From Candidatus Aphodovivens excrementavium (GTDB taxonomy: Bacteria; Actinomycetota; Coriobacteriia; Coriobacteriales; Eggerthellaceae), in the NCBI GenBank assembly GCA_018715935.1, contig DVKR01000029.1:154851-218850 (forward strand): DNA of 64,000 nt, given 5' to 3'. The notes under the pieces are model-generated. The model had not been told where the DNA came from. It saw only the letters and a list, made by a program, of their open reading frames with translations, and did no database searches. This document shows, piece after piece, positions 1 through 8,861 of the stretch. The position numbers and the translations under genes are program-made. The number at the start of each line of letters is the position of its first letter. Position 1 is the first letter of the stretch.

Positions 1-63
1 AGAGCGGGCGGCCTGCTCAGGGGGCTGTGATATGATGGGTCGGCATTCGACCGAAGGAGCCTT

Positions 64-555
64 ATGAAAGAGCTGCCCGCAAACCAGCTTGACCCGCGCG
101 CGAAAACGGTGTGGCGCATCAACGATGCCATCTGGATCTGCCTGCTGTTCGTTTGCTGCGGAGTGGCATTTCCCATTGTGGCCATTGTCGACCCGACGGC
201 GGGATGGGCGTGGACCGTTACCGCGGTCATCGCCGCCGCGTGGGTGTTGTGCCTGATCGTATGGCTGGTGGTACTGCCGCCCATCCGCTTTGCCCGCTGG
301 CGCTACGAGCTTTCTAACGACTACCTGGATATTGCAAAGGGAATCGTTTGGCGCAAGCGCTTCGTTATCCCGTTCATCCGCGTGCAGAACACCGATACGC
401 GCCAAGGCCCCATCCAGCGTGCGTTCGGCCTGTCCAGCGTGACCGTGGCAACGGCTGCCGGGGAGCATGAGATTCCCGGCTTGGGGGTTGAGGTGGCAGA
501 GCGGCTCCGCGACAAGGCCGCCGAGCTGGCGCGCATCGCTCAGGAGGATGTGTGA
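64..555 (+). CDS. Bacterial PH-domain membrane protein, YdbS-like
   Basis: A 163-residue membrane protein of the bacterial PH (bPH2) group, resembling the small partner of YdbS/YdbT pairs. Two hydrophobic segments (about residues 22-45 and 50-75) precede one bPH2 domain (about 85-160) carrying the conserved stretch RVQNTDTRQGPIQRAFGL. The ATG has a good GAAGGAG at 53-59, and a -10-like TATGAT lies at 31-36. Its stop overlaps the start of the next gene, which encodes the larger multi-domain partner, so the two are probably co-translated. The molecular function of the family is not established; the pairing is the main support for the name. Confidence 0.9.
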   Translation: MKELPANQLDPRAKTVWRINDAIWICLLFVCCGVAFPIVAIVDPTAGWAWTVTAVIAAAWVLCLIVWLVVLPPIRFARWRYELSNDYLDIAKGIVWRKRFVIPFIRVQNTDTRQGPIQRAFGLSSVTVATAAGEHEIPGLGVEVAERLRDKAAELARIAQEDV

Positions 556-2621
556 TGAGTGAGCGCGTCTCTGGGCAAACGCCTGCGCAGCCTGAGCAAC
601 AACCTCCCGTTCCGGCGGGTGAGCAACAGCCTCCCGTTCCGGCAGGTGAGCAACAGACGGGCTTGCCGCCTGTTTTTCAGCAGCCCGAGCAGCAAATGAA
701 CACGCTGGCGGGGACTCCTCAGAAGCCGGCTCAGCAGCCTGCCAGCCCTCTCGAAGCTCCAAAGCGTCACTACGTGCATCACAGCTACATCTGGCTAGGA
801 TCGCTGCGCATGGCGGGCGTCGTCATTTTCGCTATTGTCATCTCGGCGTTCTCGTCGCTTGCCGGGATACTGTTCGACGATTCCTCCGCCTCGGGGGCTG
901 CGGGCTTTGGGATTTTTGTCGCAGGCCTGTCCATCGCGATTGGCATCGTGGTGATCTTTGCCGCGTGCGTGCTCTATCAGTGGTGGTCGTATCGCCACCT
1001 GTGGTACGAGATTGGCGACGAGGAATTCAGCCTGTACTCGGGCATTTTCAACAAGAAACGCGTACACGTGCCCTATCAGCGCGTGCAGTCGGTCGACCAG
1101 AACGCGTCGCTCTGGCAGCGCATTTTTGGCGTGTGCACGGTAAGCATCGACACGGCTGGCGGATCCTCGCACACGGCGGTGCGCGTGCCGTATCTGCGAA
1201 AAGACCAGGCGGAGCGTCTGCGGATGGAGCTGTATCTGCGCAAACGCCGCATCTTGGGGCTGGATACCGCCGCTTCTGCACCGATGGCCGCCGCCCCTGC
1301 AGCGGTTTCCGCTGCCGCCCCCGCCACGGCGCCCGGCGCAACGCTTTCCGGAACGGCGCAGGCGCCTGTGTTCGCACAAGCGCCCACTTCCGGCGTTGCC
1401 GTCCCGTCGCCTCTGCCCGTGGGTCAGCCTCAACAGCCCGGCAACATCCTTGACGTTGGCGCCGAGGTATGGGACGACATGCGCGGCGTGTTTGCCGGCG
1501 ATGCGGTGTACATGGGGCAGTCATCCTACGAATACGGCCTGAGTAACAAAGAGCTCGTCTTTACCGGCTTGTCCAACAACACGGGGTTCGTCTTGGCAAT
1601 TATCGGCGTGCTCGCTACGGTATTCCAGGTAGTGGGCGGGGTGATGGATGTCGTCGGCGATGCGGCGGGGGCTGTAGCCGACACCGCCTATGTCGTGGGG
1701 TCCAGCATTTTCGGCGGCAATCTTGTCCTTTTGGGCATCGTTGCCTGCATCGTCGTTGTGGTTGCGCTGTGGGCGATCTCGGTTGCCGGGACGTGCATTC
1801 AGTACGGCGGGTTCAAATCACGCCGGCGCGGTAACCGCATCGAGGTCGAGCACGGCCTGCTGCAACACCATATTCGCGGCGTGGACGTCGATCGCGTGCA
1901 GTCGGTCGTCATCAAACAGAGCGTCGTGCGACGTTTCTTGGGCTACTGTGAGCTTTCGCTCGGCAAAATCGACGCAAACGACAACGCGCAGGGAGATCAA
2001 GGCCAAAGCATCAGCCAGCAGGGCTTGGTTATCCACCCGTTTGTCAGGCTCGACCGCGTACCCGAGATCCTTGCCGGCATCATTCCCGAATTTGCCGACA
2101 TCCCCGCCGAGACGACCCCGCTTGCGCGCGTTGCGCTGCGCCGCGGCATCATCCGGCGCGGGATCCTGCAGGGCGCGGGCTTTTGGCTGGCGGTCATCGT
2201 CGCCGTGTCACAGGTGCTGGTCAACCTGCTGTGGCATCCTGCAGACCCGGTGGAGCAGGCGGCTTTCTCGTATCTGAACATCGGCTTTTACGCCGCCTAC
2301 GCGGTGTGCGCCATCGTCTTTGCGCTTGAGGTCGTTGGCGCGGTGCTGTGGGCGCGCGGCTCGGGGTTTGCGTACAACCGCCGCTTCATGCGCGTAGTTA
2401 ACGGCGGTATGGCATGCGAGATTGTCAGCTTCCCGCGCCGCAAAATGCAGTTTGGCTATACCAGCACCAACCCCTTCCAGAGAAGAGCTCGCACGGCAAC
2501 CATCGCTGTGCGAACAGCCGCAGGCACAGGGGGAACCACCGTAAAGCTTATCGATGTCTGTGGAGATGATGCTCAAGCGTGGCTGGAGTGGGTGCGCCCG
2601 CGCGCAAATGCGGTAAGATAA
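555..2621 (+). CDS. Multi-domain bacterial PH membrane protein, YdbT-like
   Basis: Large membrane protein (688 residues from this ATG) with three bPH2 repeats. It opens with a Pro/Gln-rich tail (about 1-75), then two transmembrane helices and a first PH unit (about 140-230, with RVQSVDQNASLWQRIFGV). A low-complexity Ala/Pro linker follows (about 235-300), then a second membrane/PH unit with RVQSVVIKQSVVRRFLGY, and a third membrane/PH unit that ends the protein. The ATG at 555 overlaps the upstream stop (TGATG). A GTG at 552 is an in-frame alternative, but the AGGAGG at 542-547 is better spaced for 555. Length and layout match YdbT, which is encoded beside YdbS. Confidence 0.9.
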   Translation: MSERVSGQTPAQPEQQPPVPAGEQQPPVPAGEQQTGLPPVFQQPEQQMNTLAGTPQKPAQQPASPLEAPKRHYVHHSYIWLGSLRMAGVVIFAIVISAFSSLAGILFDDSSASGAAGFGIFVAGLSIAIGIVVIFAACVLYQWWSYRHLWYEIGDEEFSLYSGIFNKKRVHVPYQRVQSVDQNASLWQRIFGVCTVSIDTAGGSSHTAVRVPYLRKDQAERLRMELYLRKRRILGLDTAASAPMAAAPAAVSAAAPATAPGATLSGTAQAPVFAQAPTSGVAVPSPLPVGQPQQPGNILDVGAEVWDDMRGVFAGDAVYMGQSSYEYGLSNKELVFTGLSNNTGFVLAIIGVLATVFQVVGGVMDVVGDAAGAVADTAYVVGSSIFGGNLVLLGIVACIVVVVALWAISVAGTCIQYGGFKSRRRGNRIEVEHGLLQHHIRGVDVDRVQSVVIKQSVVRRFLGYCELSLGKIDANDNAQGDQGQSISQQGLVIHPFVRLDRVPEILAGIIPEFADIPAETTPLARVALRRGIIRRGILQGAGFWLAVIVAVSQVLVNLLWHPADPVEQAAFSYLNIGFYAAYAVCAIVFALEVVGAVLWARGSGFAYNRRFMRVVNGGMACEIVSFPRRKMQFGYTSTNPFQRRARTATIAVRTAAGTGGTTVKLIDVCGDDAQAWLEWVRPRANAVR
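594..656 (+). repeat. 27-bp tandem repeat inside the ydbT-like gene
   Basis: Two adjacent 27-bp units (594-620 and 621-647) differ at only two positions, and nine bases of a third unit follow. They encode a repeated Glu-Gln-Gln-Pro-Pro-Val-Pro-Ala-Gly nonapeptide in the N-terminal tail. Copy number could vary by slippage without breaking the frame. Confidence 0.85.
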
Positions 2622-2626
2622 TCAGT

Positions 2627-3481
2627 ATGAACGCACAAGCAACATCCACAGCAGACGGAGGTGGCCGAAGTAGCCGCTCCGTAGCGACGCCTTCGAAAAA
2701 GCCTTCTTGTGCTGCTGCTCAGACGCAGTGCGACTATCCGGTGCACGAGTGGACGCCTTCGCAATTTCGTCCTCGAACGGCGCGCGACGCTTATGAGCAT
2801 CGCGACGAGCGCGCGGCAACCCCCGCCAACCTCAACCGCCGTAAGCGCAACGTGCGCGAATATACGCTCGGAGAAGAAATCGCCAATTCCATTAGCCACG
2901 GACTTGGGGCGGTGCTCGCTGTTGTTGCGATTCCCCTTTTGGTGGTGGCGGCGGTTGAGCGAGGGGGCGGCATCTATCTGTGCACCGCGCTCATCTATTC
3001 CATCACCATGCTTTTGGAGTATGTGATGTCGACGCTTTACCACGCCATTTCCGCCGACAAGGCAAAGCGCGTGTTCAAGGTTCTCGACCATAGTTGCATC
3101 TATCTGTTTATCGCAGGCACCTACACCCCCTTCTGCCTTATTACCCTGGCGCCGTTCGGAGGGATGTGGCTGTGCGTTGGCGTATGGGCCATCGCGCTTA
3201 TTGGCGTAGCATGCGAAGCGTTTTGGGTGTTTCGTCCACGCTGGATTTCTGCGGTGCTCTACCTTGCCTTGGGTTGGTGCGTCATCTGGATGCTGCCCGA
3301 TCTCGTAGCCGCGTTGCCTCCGATGGGGCTTGGTTTGCTTGCTGCGGGCGGCGTGTGCTACACCATCGGATGCGTTTTCTACGTGCTTAAGAAAATCCCC
3401 TACATGCACACGCTGTTTCATGTGTGGGTTTTGGCGGGAAGCATATGCCACTTCTTCGCCGTTTTGTTCTACGTCATGTAA
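2627..3481 (+). CDS. Hemolysin III / YqfA family membrane protein
   Basis: A 284-residue protein of the hemolysin III (HlyIII, PAQR-like) superfamily. After a hydrophilic N-terminus of about 80 residues come seven predicted membrane helices. Family signatures are visible: an early Ser-His-Gly in the first helix, LDHSCIYLFIAGTYTPF in the middle, and a paired His near the C-terminus (HVWVLAGSICHFF), together forming the presumed metal site. The ATG at 2627 lies just after the preceding stop; an in-frame GTG at 2579 inside the upstream gene would add 16 residues and is less likely. The long charged N-terminal extension is unusual for the family. True haemolytic activity should not be assumed. 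Confidence 0.9.
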   Translation: MNAQATSTADGGGRSSRSVATPSKKPSCAAAQTQCDYPVHEWTPSQFRPRTARDAYEHRDERAATPANLNRRKRNVREYTLGEEIANSISHGLGAVLAVVAIPLLVVAAVERGGGIYLCTALIYSITMLLEYVMSTLYHAISADKAKRVFKVLDHSCIYLFIAGTYTPFCLITLAPFGGMWLCVGVWAIALIGVACEAFWVFRPRWISAVLYLALGWCVIWMLPDLVAALPPMGLGLLAAGGVCYTIGCVFYVLKKIPYMHTLFHVWVLAGSICHFFAVLFYVM

Positions 3482-3526
3482 GCCATGTGATTCCGCAGAG
3501 CTTACCGAAGGAGTTGAGTCAGTTAT

Positions 3527-4882
3527 ATGGACATAGGCATTAGCATCGTCGTTACGTTCATCTTGGTATTGGTGAACGGCTATTTCTCCATGTCGGAGAT
3601 GGCGTTGGTAAATGCCAAGCAGGTGATGTTGCAGAAGGAGGCCGACGAGGGCGACCGCCGCGCCAAGCGCGCCCTTGCGCTCGCCAGCGACTCTGGCAGG
3701 TTTTTGGCAACCATTCAAGTTGCCATCACGCTCGTAGGTTTTTTCGCGTCTGCGGCAGCTTCCACCAATCTTTCCAATCCGCTTGCTTCGTGGTTCTCCA
3801 GCTTCGGGATCGACTGGCTGACCTTCATTGCGCCGGGTTTGGCTCCGGTTCTTATCACGTTGGCGGTTTCGTACCTAAGCATCGTGGTGGGCGAGTTGGT
3901 TCCCAAGCGCATTGCGCTTTCCGACGCCGAGCGCGTGAGTAAGATGGTAGCCGGGCCTTTGAACGTGTTTCGCACAATCGCAAAGCCGCTGGTATGGCTT
4001 ACTTCCGCTTCTGCCAACGGGCTTTCTCGCCTGTTTGGCATCAAAAGCGCCGAAGAACGCCAAAGCGTTTCTGAAGAGGAAATCAAATACATCGTGAAAG
4101 ACAACGACGAGTTGCTCGACGACGAGAAGCGCATGATTCACGATATTCTTGATTTGGGAGACATGACAGTGCGCGAAGTTATGCAGCCACGCGTGGACAT
4201 GATGTTCGTCGAGGACGTTGAGACGGTTCGCCAGGCGGTTGATCGCATGCGGGGCACGGGATACTCGCGTTTGCCGGTGTATCACGAAGACTACGACACT
4301 ATTGTGGGCATCGTGAACTACAAAGACCTCGTGGCGCCTATTCTCGACGGCAAGGGAGACGAGCCGGTTGGGCCATACGCGTATGAGGCGCTTTTCGTGC
4401 CCGAGACAAAAGACGTATACCCACTGTTGTCGGAAATGCAAACGAATAGGCAACAGATGGCAATTGTGGTGGACGAGTATGGCGGAACCGATGGTTTAAT
4501 TACCGTAGAGGACATATTGGAAGAGATAGTTGGCGAGATTGGCGATGAAACCGACGTGGAGGACGGCAAGTACGTCTCCACGATCGCGGAAGGCGAATGG
4601 GTGGTTGACGGGCGCCTTCCCGCTGATGATGCGGCGGAGTTGGGCTGGCCTGTAGCCGATTCCGATGACTACGAAACCATCGCGGGCTGGTTGATGAACA
4701 CCATCGACGTTGTGCCTTCGATGGGCGACGAGTTTGAGATCGAAGGATACCGCTTCAAAATCCAGGCCATGCGCCGTCGGCGCATCTCAACCATTCGGGT
4801 CAGCCGATTGGAAAAGCTCGATCAGGAAGAGCAAAGCGAACCGGATGCGGCAGATGCTGCCTCCGAAAAAAGCGCGAGTTAG
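3527..4882 (+). CDS. CNNM/CorC-type transporter with CBS pair (HlyC/CorC family)
   Basis: A 451-residue protein with the standard order of the family. A DUF21/CNNM membrane domain (about 1-190, four hydrophobic segments, with GELVPKRIAL) is followed by a tandem CBS pair (about 205-335, containing REVMQPRVDM and VDEYGGTDGLITVEDILEE) and a C-terminal CorC/HlyC domain (about 350-435). Members are implicated in divalent cation (Mg or Co) efflux or homeostasis at the membrane. GAAGGAG is 13 nt from the ATG, a long spacing. Adjacent genes for hemolysin III and this protein are both often labelled haemolysins, but neither label is functional evidence. Confidence 0.92.
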   Translation: MDIGISIVVTFILVLVNGYFSMSEMALVNAKQVMLQKEADEGDRRAKRALALASDSGRFLATIQVAITLVGFFASAAASTNLSNPLASWFSSFGIDWLTFIAPGLAPVLITLAVSYLSIVVGELVPKRIALSDAERVSKMVAGPLNVFRTIAKPLVWLTSASANGLSRLFGIKSAEERQSVSEEEIKYIVKDNDELLDDEKRMIHDILDLGDMTVREVMQPRVDMMFVEDVETVRQAVDRMRGTGYSRLPVYHEDYDTIVGIVNYKDLVAPILDGKGDEPVGPYAYEALFVPETKDVYPLLSEMQTNRQQMAIVVDEYGGTDGLITVEDILEEIVGEIGDETDVEDGKYVSTIAEGEWVVDGRLPADDAAELGWPVADSDDYETIAGWLMNTIDVVPSMGDEFEIEGYRFKIQAMRRRRISTIRVSRLEKLDQEEQSEPDAADAASEKSAS

Positions 4883-5075
4883 GCGGCGCTTCAGCCGAGA
4901 GGCGGCGCACGTCTCACCCCTCGGCGTTCGTGCAGCTGCATAGTGTCCGAGCTTGTTCCGACAGGGCTTTCGCCCAACGTCCTCTGCAGAGTGAAAACAT
5001 CGGGGTGGCGCTGAGCTTCGCTTCAAGGCGGCGTTGGATTTTGCCCCGACGGCAAAGGGGTAGGGTGTCGAGCGT

Positions 5076-6131
5076 ATGCGCTTGCAGCGATCACAAGACG
5101 CACTAGCGGGCGGTGTGTGTGCGGGTCTTGCCAAGTACCTTGGCGTAGACACTGTGGTGGTTCGCACGTTAATGGTTCTTCTGTGTCTGATGACGCTCGG
5201 TTTAGGCGTGCTCGTTTACGTGGTTTTATGGGTTTCCTTGCCGCTAGAGCCTAACCGTCCCAGCCCGGTTGACGTTTTGCCGCATGAGGTAAGCTCGGAA
5301 ACGTATGGAACAGTGGGCGTGTCTTTGCGGGAGGCTTCTTTTACGGCAGGCGGTGCGCAAGAGGCGCATAACGAAACCGAGCGCGAAGTTGCGGCACGAC
5401 GCGACATGTATACGGCAGCAGGGCATGAGCCGCCCACGCCTCCGCTCGCGGCTCATGCGGCAGCGGCGCTGGTTGCCTCGCGGTTGGCCTCAAGCTCTCC
5501 GGGGTCTCATGAACCGGTATCGACGGCGGGTGTTTCCGCCCGAAACGGAGCAGTGAGCGGGGGCTGCGCTCCCAAGTGGGACGCTCCAGCAGAGGCTCCC
5601 TCTGACGGCTCCGCCGGCGCGGGTAGGCGGCATTTCATTCTTCCTCCGATAGCACGGATGCTCTTGCTGTGGGTATGCCTTGCTGCCGCTTTCGTGGGTT
5701 TGCTGCGTCTGCTGGGCTTTTTCGTATCGGGCACGAGCTGGTGGCGGTTTTGGCCCATGTTTTTCGTGCTCACCGGCATTGCGGTGATGGTGGTGCCAGG
5801 CAAGCCTGGCTTGCGCATGGCCCATGCGATAACGGGTTGGTTTTTCGTCATTGCGGGCTGTGTCGTGCTTCCCATGAGCGTCGGATTAGTGCGGTGGGCA
5901 TCGCTTGTTCCCTGGTTGCAGACGCTTTGGCCGTTACTGGTGTTGTCGGTAGCGCTTCTTATAGTCGGCTGGGTGCGAAAGATGTGGCCATGGGCTCTGG
6001 GAGCGGGCGTTCTGTTCGCAGTCTTTTGTCTTGTGGGATTGATTCTGTTTGCCGAACCTGGTCAGGCTTCTTCGGTTGCGGTTACGCTTCCTTTGGGTAG
6101 AACGATTGAGTTTTCCTATCCGTTCGTCTAG
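5076..6131 (+). CDS. PspC-domain membrane protein
   Basis: A 351-residue protein. The first 60 residues are a typical PspC domain (LAGGVCAGLAKYLGVD followed by a long hydrophobic helix). A low-complexity hydrophilic linker (about 65-190) separates this from a C-terminal membrane block of about six helices (190-340), resembling the DUF5668-type tails seen with other PspC proteins. PspC proteins belong to envelope-stress circuits, but no pspA or sensor gene is nearby, so a specific role cannot be given. The 190-bp gap before it shows no clear terminator. AGGGTG at 5062-5067 may serve as ribosome binding site. Confidence 0.85.
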   Translation: MRLQRSQDALAGGVCAGLAKYLGVDTVVVRTLMVLLCLMTLGLGVLVYVVLWVSLPLEPNRPSPVDVLPHEVSSETYGTVGVSLREASFTAGGAQEAHNETEREVAARRDMYTAAGHEPPTPPLAAHAAAALVASRLASSSPGSHEPVSTAGVSARNGAVSGGCAPKWDAPAEAPSDGSAGAGRRHFILPPIARMLLLWVCLAAAFVGLLRLLGFFVSGTSWWRFWPMFFVLTGIAVMVVPGKPGLRMAHAITGWFFVIAGCVVLPMSVGLVRWASLVPWLQTLWPLLVLSVALLIVGWVRKMWPWALGAGVLFAVFCLVGLILFAEPGQASSVAVTLPLGRTIEFSYPFV

Positions 6132-6474
6132 TGCGCAAGCCTCGGCAAAGAAGCACAGGTCGTCTGTTGCGGCACGGGTCAGGAGCCGTTCACCGCGCGG
6201 TATGTCCGCTTACGGCGGCAGGCCAAGTGTTCGCCTCAGTGCCGTCTCTGCATCAAGGATCGCCATTCATGCTGAGCTGCGAAAGCGCTAAATTCGCCTT
6301 TGTCAAGCGAACAAAAGATGGAGGGCGTCTTCACAAAACTTTGCGGAATCGGTATCCCCTACGGTAAAATACGTCCTGTCACAACAGCATAGTGCTTTGT
6401 TCTGGCAGCAATCACACCTACAACCTTATAGGCTGCTTGGCTCCCGCCGCAGGCGGGCTTAGTGCTTGTGCTGC
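6132..6474 (+). other. Non-coding leader region before the lysozyme-like gene
   Basis: About 340 bp with no convincing gene. It holds a two-part hairpin near 6216-6244 (CGGCA/TGCCG around AGGC/GCCT), a promoter-like pair (TTGCGG 6341-6346, TAAAAT 6365-6370, 18-bp spacer) and a GC hairpin CCCGCC/GGCGGG at 6443-6457, about 18 bases before the start codon. Cell-wall hydrolase genes in actinobacteria are often controlled by structured leaders such as the c-di-AMP riboswitch. I looked for that motif and could not recognise it. Confidence 0.45.
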
Positions 6475-7299
6475 ATGGAAAGGTATGTTTTGGCGGGTAA
6501 ACGTTACAAACAGCGCAAATCGAGCATCGTTGCTAAGATTGCAACCGTTGGTTGCGCCTCTGTGGTCTTAGTGGGCTGCATCGGTTTTGGTGTTGCATCG
6601 GCCGGTGGCACTTCGTCTGGCGAAGGCGCTTTTGGCATGGATGCCTCTGTTGCCGCTTCGTCGGCTCAGGAGCGCATTGCCATGGCGGAGCAAACGGACG
6701 ACGCCACGGGAAACTCTCTTTTGGCAAGCACCTCGCAGCGTGACATCTCCCTGAACGTTGAAGCAATTGAGGAAGAGCTCGAGGCCGAGCGCCGTGCCGC
6801 CGAAGAGCTTGCTCGTGCCGAAGAGGCGGAGCGCATTGCCGCCGCTGAAGCGGCGAAGGCCGCGCAGCGCGAGGCGGCTGCACGCAACGCTTCCGCGAGC
6901 GCGCTGTCTACGCTTTCCGACGTCGACTGGAGCGTGGGCGAGGACGCCTTCGTTGCAGAATGGACGCAGCGCATCGATGCCTACTTGGCAGGCTCTCCGC
7001 TTGCGGGAATGGGTTCTGTGTTTGCGCAGGCAGCATGGGACAACGGCGTCGACCCGCGTTTTTCGCCGGCTATCTCCAACACTGAAAGCACCAAGGGGTC
7101 CCATTGTTTCCTTCCCTACAACGCATGGGGTTGGGGCAATTCTTCCTGGAGCAACTGGACCGAGGCAATTAACGCCCATGTAGCCGGGTTGGCAAGCGGG
7201 TATGGTTATTCGCTTACGCTGGCGGCGGCGCAAAAGTACTGCCCGCCCACGTATCAGCATTGGTTCGACGTTACTTTGGCACAGATGAAGCTTATCTAG
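6475..7299 (+). CDS. Secreted/anchored lysozyme-like (SLT-type) protein
   Basis: A 274-residue envelope protein. A basic N-terminus is followed by one hydrophobic segment (about 20-45) that could be a signal anchor. A Glu/Ala-rich coiled-coil stretch (about 85-140) then leads to a C-terminal domain (about 160-274) resembling goose-lysozyme/SLT folds: a Glu in NTESTKGSH at the position of the catalytic acid and the motif YNAWGWG. It probably cleaves or binds peptidoglycan. The ATG at 6475 is preferred over an in-frame TTG at 6466. It forms a single-gene unit, with an intrinsic terminator directly downstream. Confidence 0.8.
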   Translation: MERYVLAGKRYKQRKSSIVAKIATVGCASVVLVGCIGFGVASAGGTSSGEGAFGMDASVAASSAQERIAMAEQTDDATGNSLLASTSQRDISLNVEAIEEELEAERRAAEELARAEEAERIAAAEAAKAAQREAAARNASASALSTLSDVDWSVGEDAFVAEWTQRIDAYLAGSPLAGMGSVFAQAAWDNGVDPRFSPAISNTESTKGSHCFLPYNAWGWGNSSWSNWTEAINAHVAGLASGYGYSLTLAAAQKYCPPTYQHWFDVTLAQMKLI

Positions 7300-7317
7300 G
7301 CCGTGCAATCGTAAGCT

Positions 7318-7347
7318 AAGCCGCAGCGCATATGCTGCGGCTTTTTT
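7318..7347 (+). terminator. Intrinsic terminator
   Basis: A 9-bp perfect stem (AGCCGCAGC / GCTGCGGCT, 7319-7327 with 7334-7342) is followed by a run of T. It ends the lysozyme-like transcription unit. Confidence 0.9.
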
Positions 7348-7421
7348 GTTTTGCGTGGGGTAAAATTGCTGTACGCACGATCCGTTGCATGAAGGCGTGT
7401 GGTCTGGGAGAAAGGAACGCT

Positions 7422-8084
7422 GTGAGCAGCAACGTAATTGTAGTGGGATGCGGGCGTGTGGGATCCCAGCTTGCCAACATGCTTTCCGATAATGGGGACA
7501 ATGTATGCGTGATCGACCGCAACGCCGACGCTTTTGCGAATTTGGGTCGAAACTTCAACGGCTCCACCATTCAAGGCATTGGAACCGACGGCGACACGCT
7601 GGAAAAAGCCGGCGTTGAAGAGTGCGACGTTTTGGCTGCCGTTACGCAGTTCGACAACACGAACCTGATGGTTGCGCGTGTCGGCGGGTTGCTCTATGAC
7701 GTGCCGCACGTGATAGCGCGCTTGTACAACCCCGACCATGAACGCGCCTATATGCAGCTGGGCATCGACTACGTGTGCGGCACGTCTCTGGTGGCAGAAG
7801 ACGTGTTCGGCAAGATCGTGTCGGGCCACGGCGCTCATCTCGATACATTCGGCGAGTTCGAAGTGCTGCGCTTCTCGCTTGATCTCAGTTGGGCAGAAAA
7901 GCGCACGGTGCGTGCGGGAGAGCTCGAGCGCGACCACGATATCCGTATTGTGGCTTTCGAGCGCAGCGATGGTTCGGCAAGTTCCATTCCCACCAAGGAC
8001 TCCATCCTCTATCATGGCGATTCCCTGCTTGTTTGCATCAGGCATGATCTGATCGATTCGTTTTCGAAATATATCCAAGACTAA
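7422..8084 (+). CDS. TrkA-N/RCK-type potassium regulatory protein (first copy)
   Basis: A 220-residue cytoplasmic protein with a TrkA-N Rossmann domain (GCGRVGSQLANML at about residues 8-20, Asp at the end of strand 2 for NAD binding) and a TrkA-C-like tail (about 135-220). Such proteins gate Trk/Ktr potassium channels in response to nucleotides. I chose the GTG at 7422, which follows GAGAAAGGA at 7408-7416; the reading frame opens further upstream but would then cross the terminator. A second RCK gene follows after 50 bp, and no TrkH/KtrB pore gene is in the window, so the partner channel must be elsewhere. Confidence 0.85.
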   Translation: MSSNVIVVGCGRVGSQLANMLSDNGDNVCVIDRNADAFANLGRNFNGSTIQGIGTDGDTLEKAGVEECDVLAAVTQFDNTNLMVARVGGLLYDVPHVIARLYNPDHERAYMQLGIDYVCGTSLVAEDVFGKIVSGHGAHLDTFGEFEVLRFSLDLSWAEKRTVRAGELERDHDIRIVAFERSDGSASSIPTKDSILYHGDSLLVCIRHDLIDSFSKYIQD

Positions 8085-8134
8085 CAGCCTGTCCATGCAC
8101 CTGATGGTGGATGGGACGGCGGGAGGAAGTTGGC

Positions 8135-8806
8135 ATGTACGTAGTTATCATGGGCGGCGGCAAGGTGGGAGAGTACCTGGCAACCGTGTTGTTGAACAGC
8201 GGAAACGATGTGGCTCTTATCGAGAGCAATCTTGCTACTGCCGACAAGCTGTCCATCGTGCTGCAGGGAAGCTACATGGTCATTCACGGTGACGGATGCG
8301 ATTCGAAATACCAAGAGGATGCCGGCATTCGCCGTGCCGATGTGTTCGTGGCGGCAACGGGCCAAGACGACAATAACCTCGTGTCGTGCGAAATCGCCCA
8401 GCGCGTGTTTAACGTGCCGCGCTGCATTGCGCGCGTAAACCATCCCAAAAATTTGCGCATATTCAAAGAGGTGGGCATCGAATGCGTCTCGTCAACCACG
8501 CTCATTGCTAATCTTATTGAAGAGGAAACGCTTTTGGGCAGCGTGAGCGTTGCGTCGTCGCTTACGCACGGCAACGTCGTGCTTACCGAAGTGCGCGTTC
8601 CACGCATGCGCCTGCATTCCAATGAAACCGGCATACGCGCTGTTGATCTGCCCATGCCCGAAAACAGTCTCATTGTCGCCGTCTCAACTTCCGACGATGT
8701 TGAGGTGGTGGGGGAAGACACCGTGCTTATGCCGGGCAACACGGCAATCATTGCCGCAGACAACGAGGTTTTAGACGAGGTTCGCGCGCTGTTCCGCAGC
8801 TTGTAA
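8135..8806 (+). CDS. TrkA-N/RCK-type potassium regulatory protein (second copy)
   Basis: A 223-residue RCK protein with GGGKVGEYLATVL at the nucleotide-binding loop (about residues 7-19) and a TrkA-C domain at the C-terminus. The ATG at 8135 has GGGAGGAAG at 8121-8129; an in-frame ATG at 8111 lacks a good site. It sits right behind a divergent paralogue with the same architecture. The two resemble the two halves of E. coli-type TrkA (two RCK units in one chain) split into two genes, so they may assemble as a hetero-oligomer. Confidence 0.87.
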   Translation: MYVVIMGGGKVGEYLATVLLNSGNDVALIESNLATADKLSIVLQGSYMVIHGDGCDSKYQEDAGIRRADVFVAATGQDDNNLVSCEIAQRVFNVPRCIARVNHPKNLRIFKEVGIECVSSTTLIANLIEEETLLGSVSVASSLTHGNVVLTEVRVPRMRLHSNETGIRAVDLPMPENSLIVAVSTSDDVEVVGEDTVLMPGNTAIIAADNEVLDEVRALFRSL

Positions 8807-8820
8807 AACGATGCGGGGAG

Positions 8821-8826
8821 TATAAT
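8821..8826 (+). promoter_or_regulatory. Possible -10 element of purB
   Basis: TATAAT lies 36 bp before the purB ATG. A TTGTAA at 8801-8806 is only 14 bp upstream, so a -35 box is not certain. Confidence 0.4.
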
Positions 8827-8861
8827 CTGTCCGATAGACTGTCCAACAGAAAGGCAAGCCG

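Noticed and set aside
2627..4882. Haemolysin operon
   Set aside because: Both genes carry haemolysin-type historical names, but their domains are PAQR-like and CNNM/CorC-type membrane proteins.
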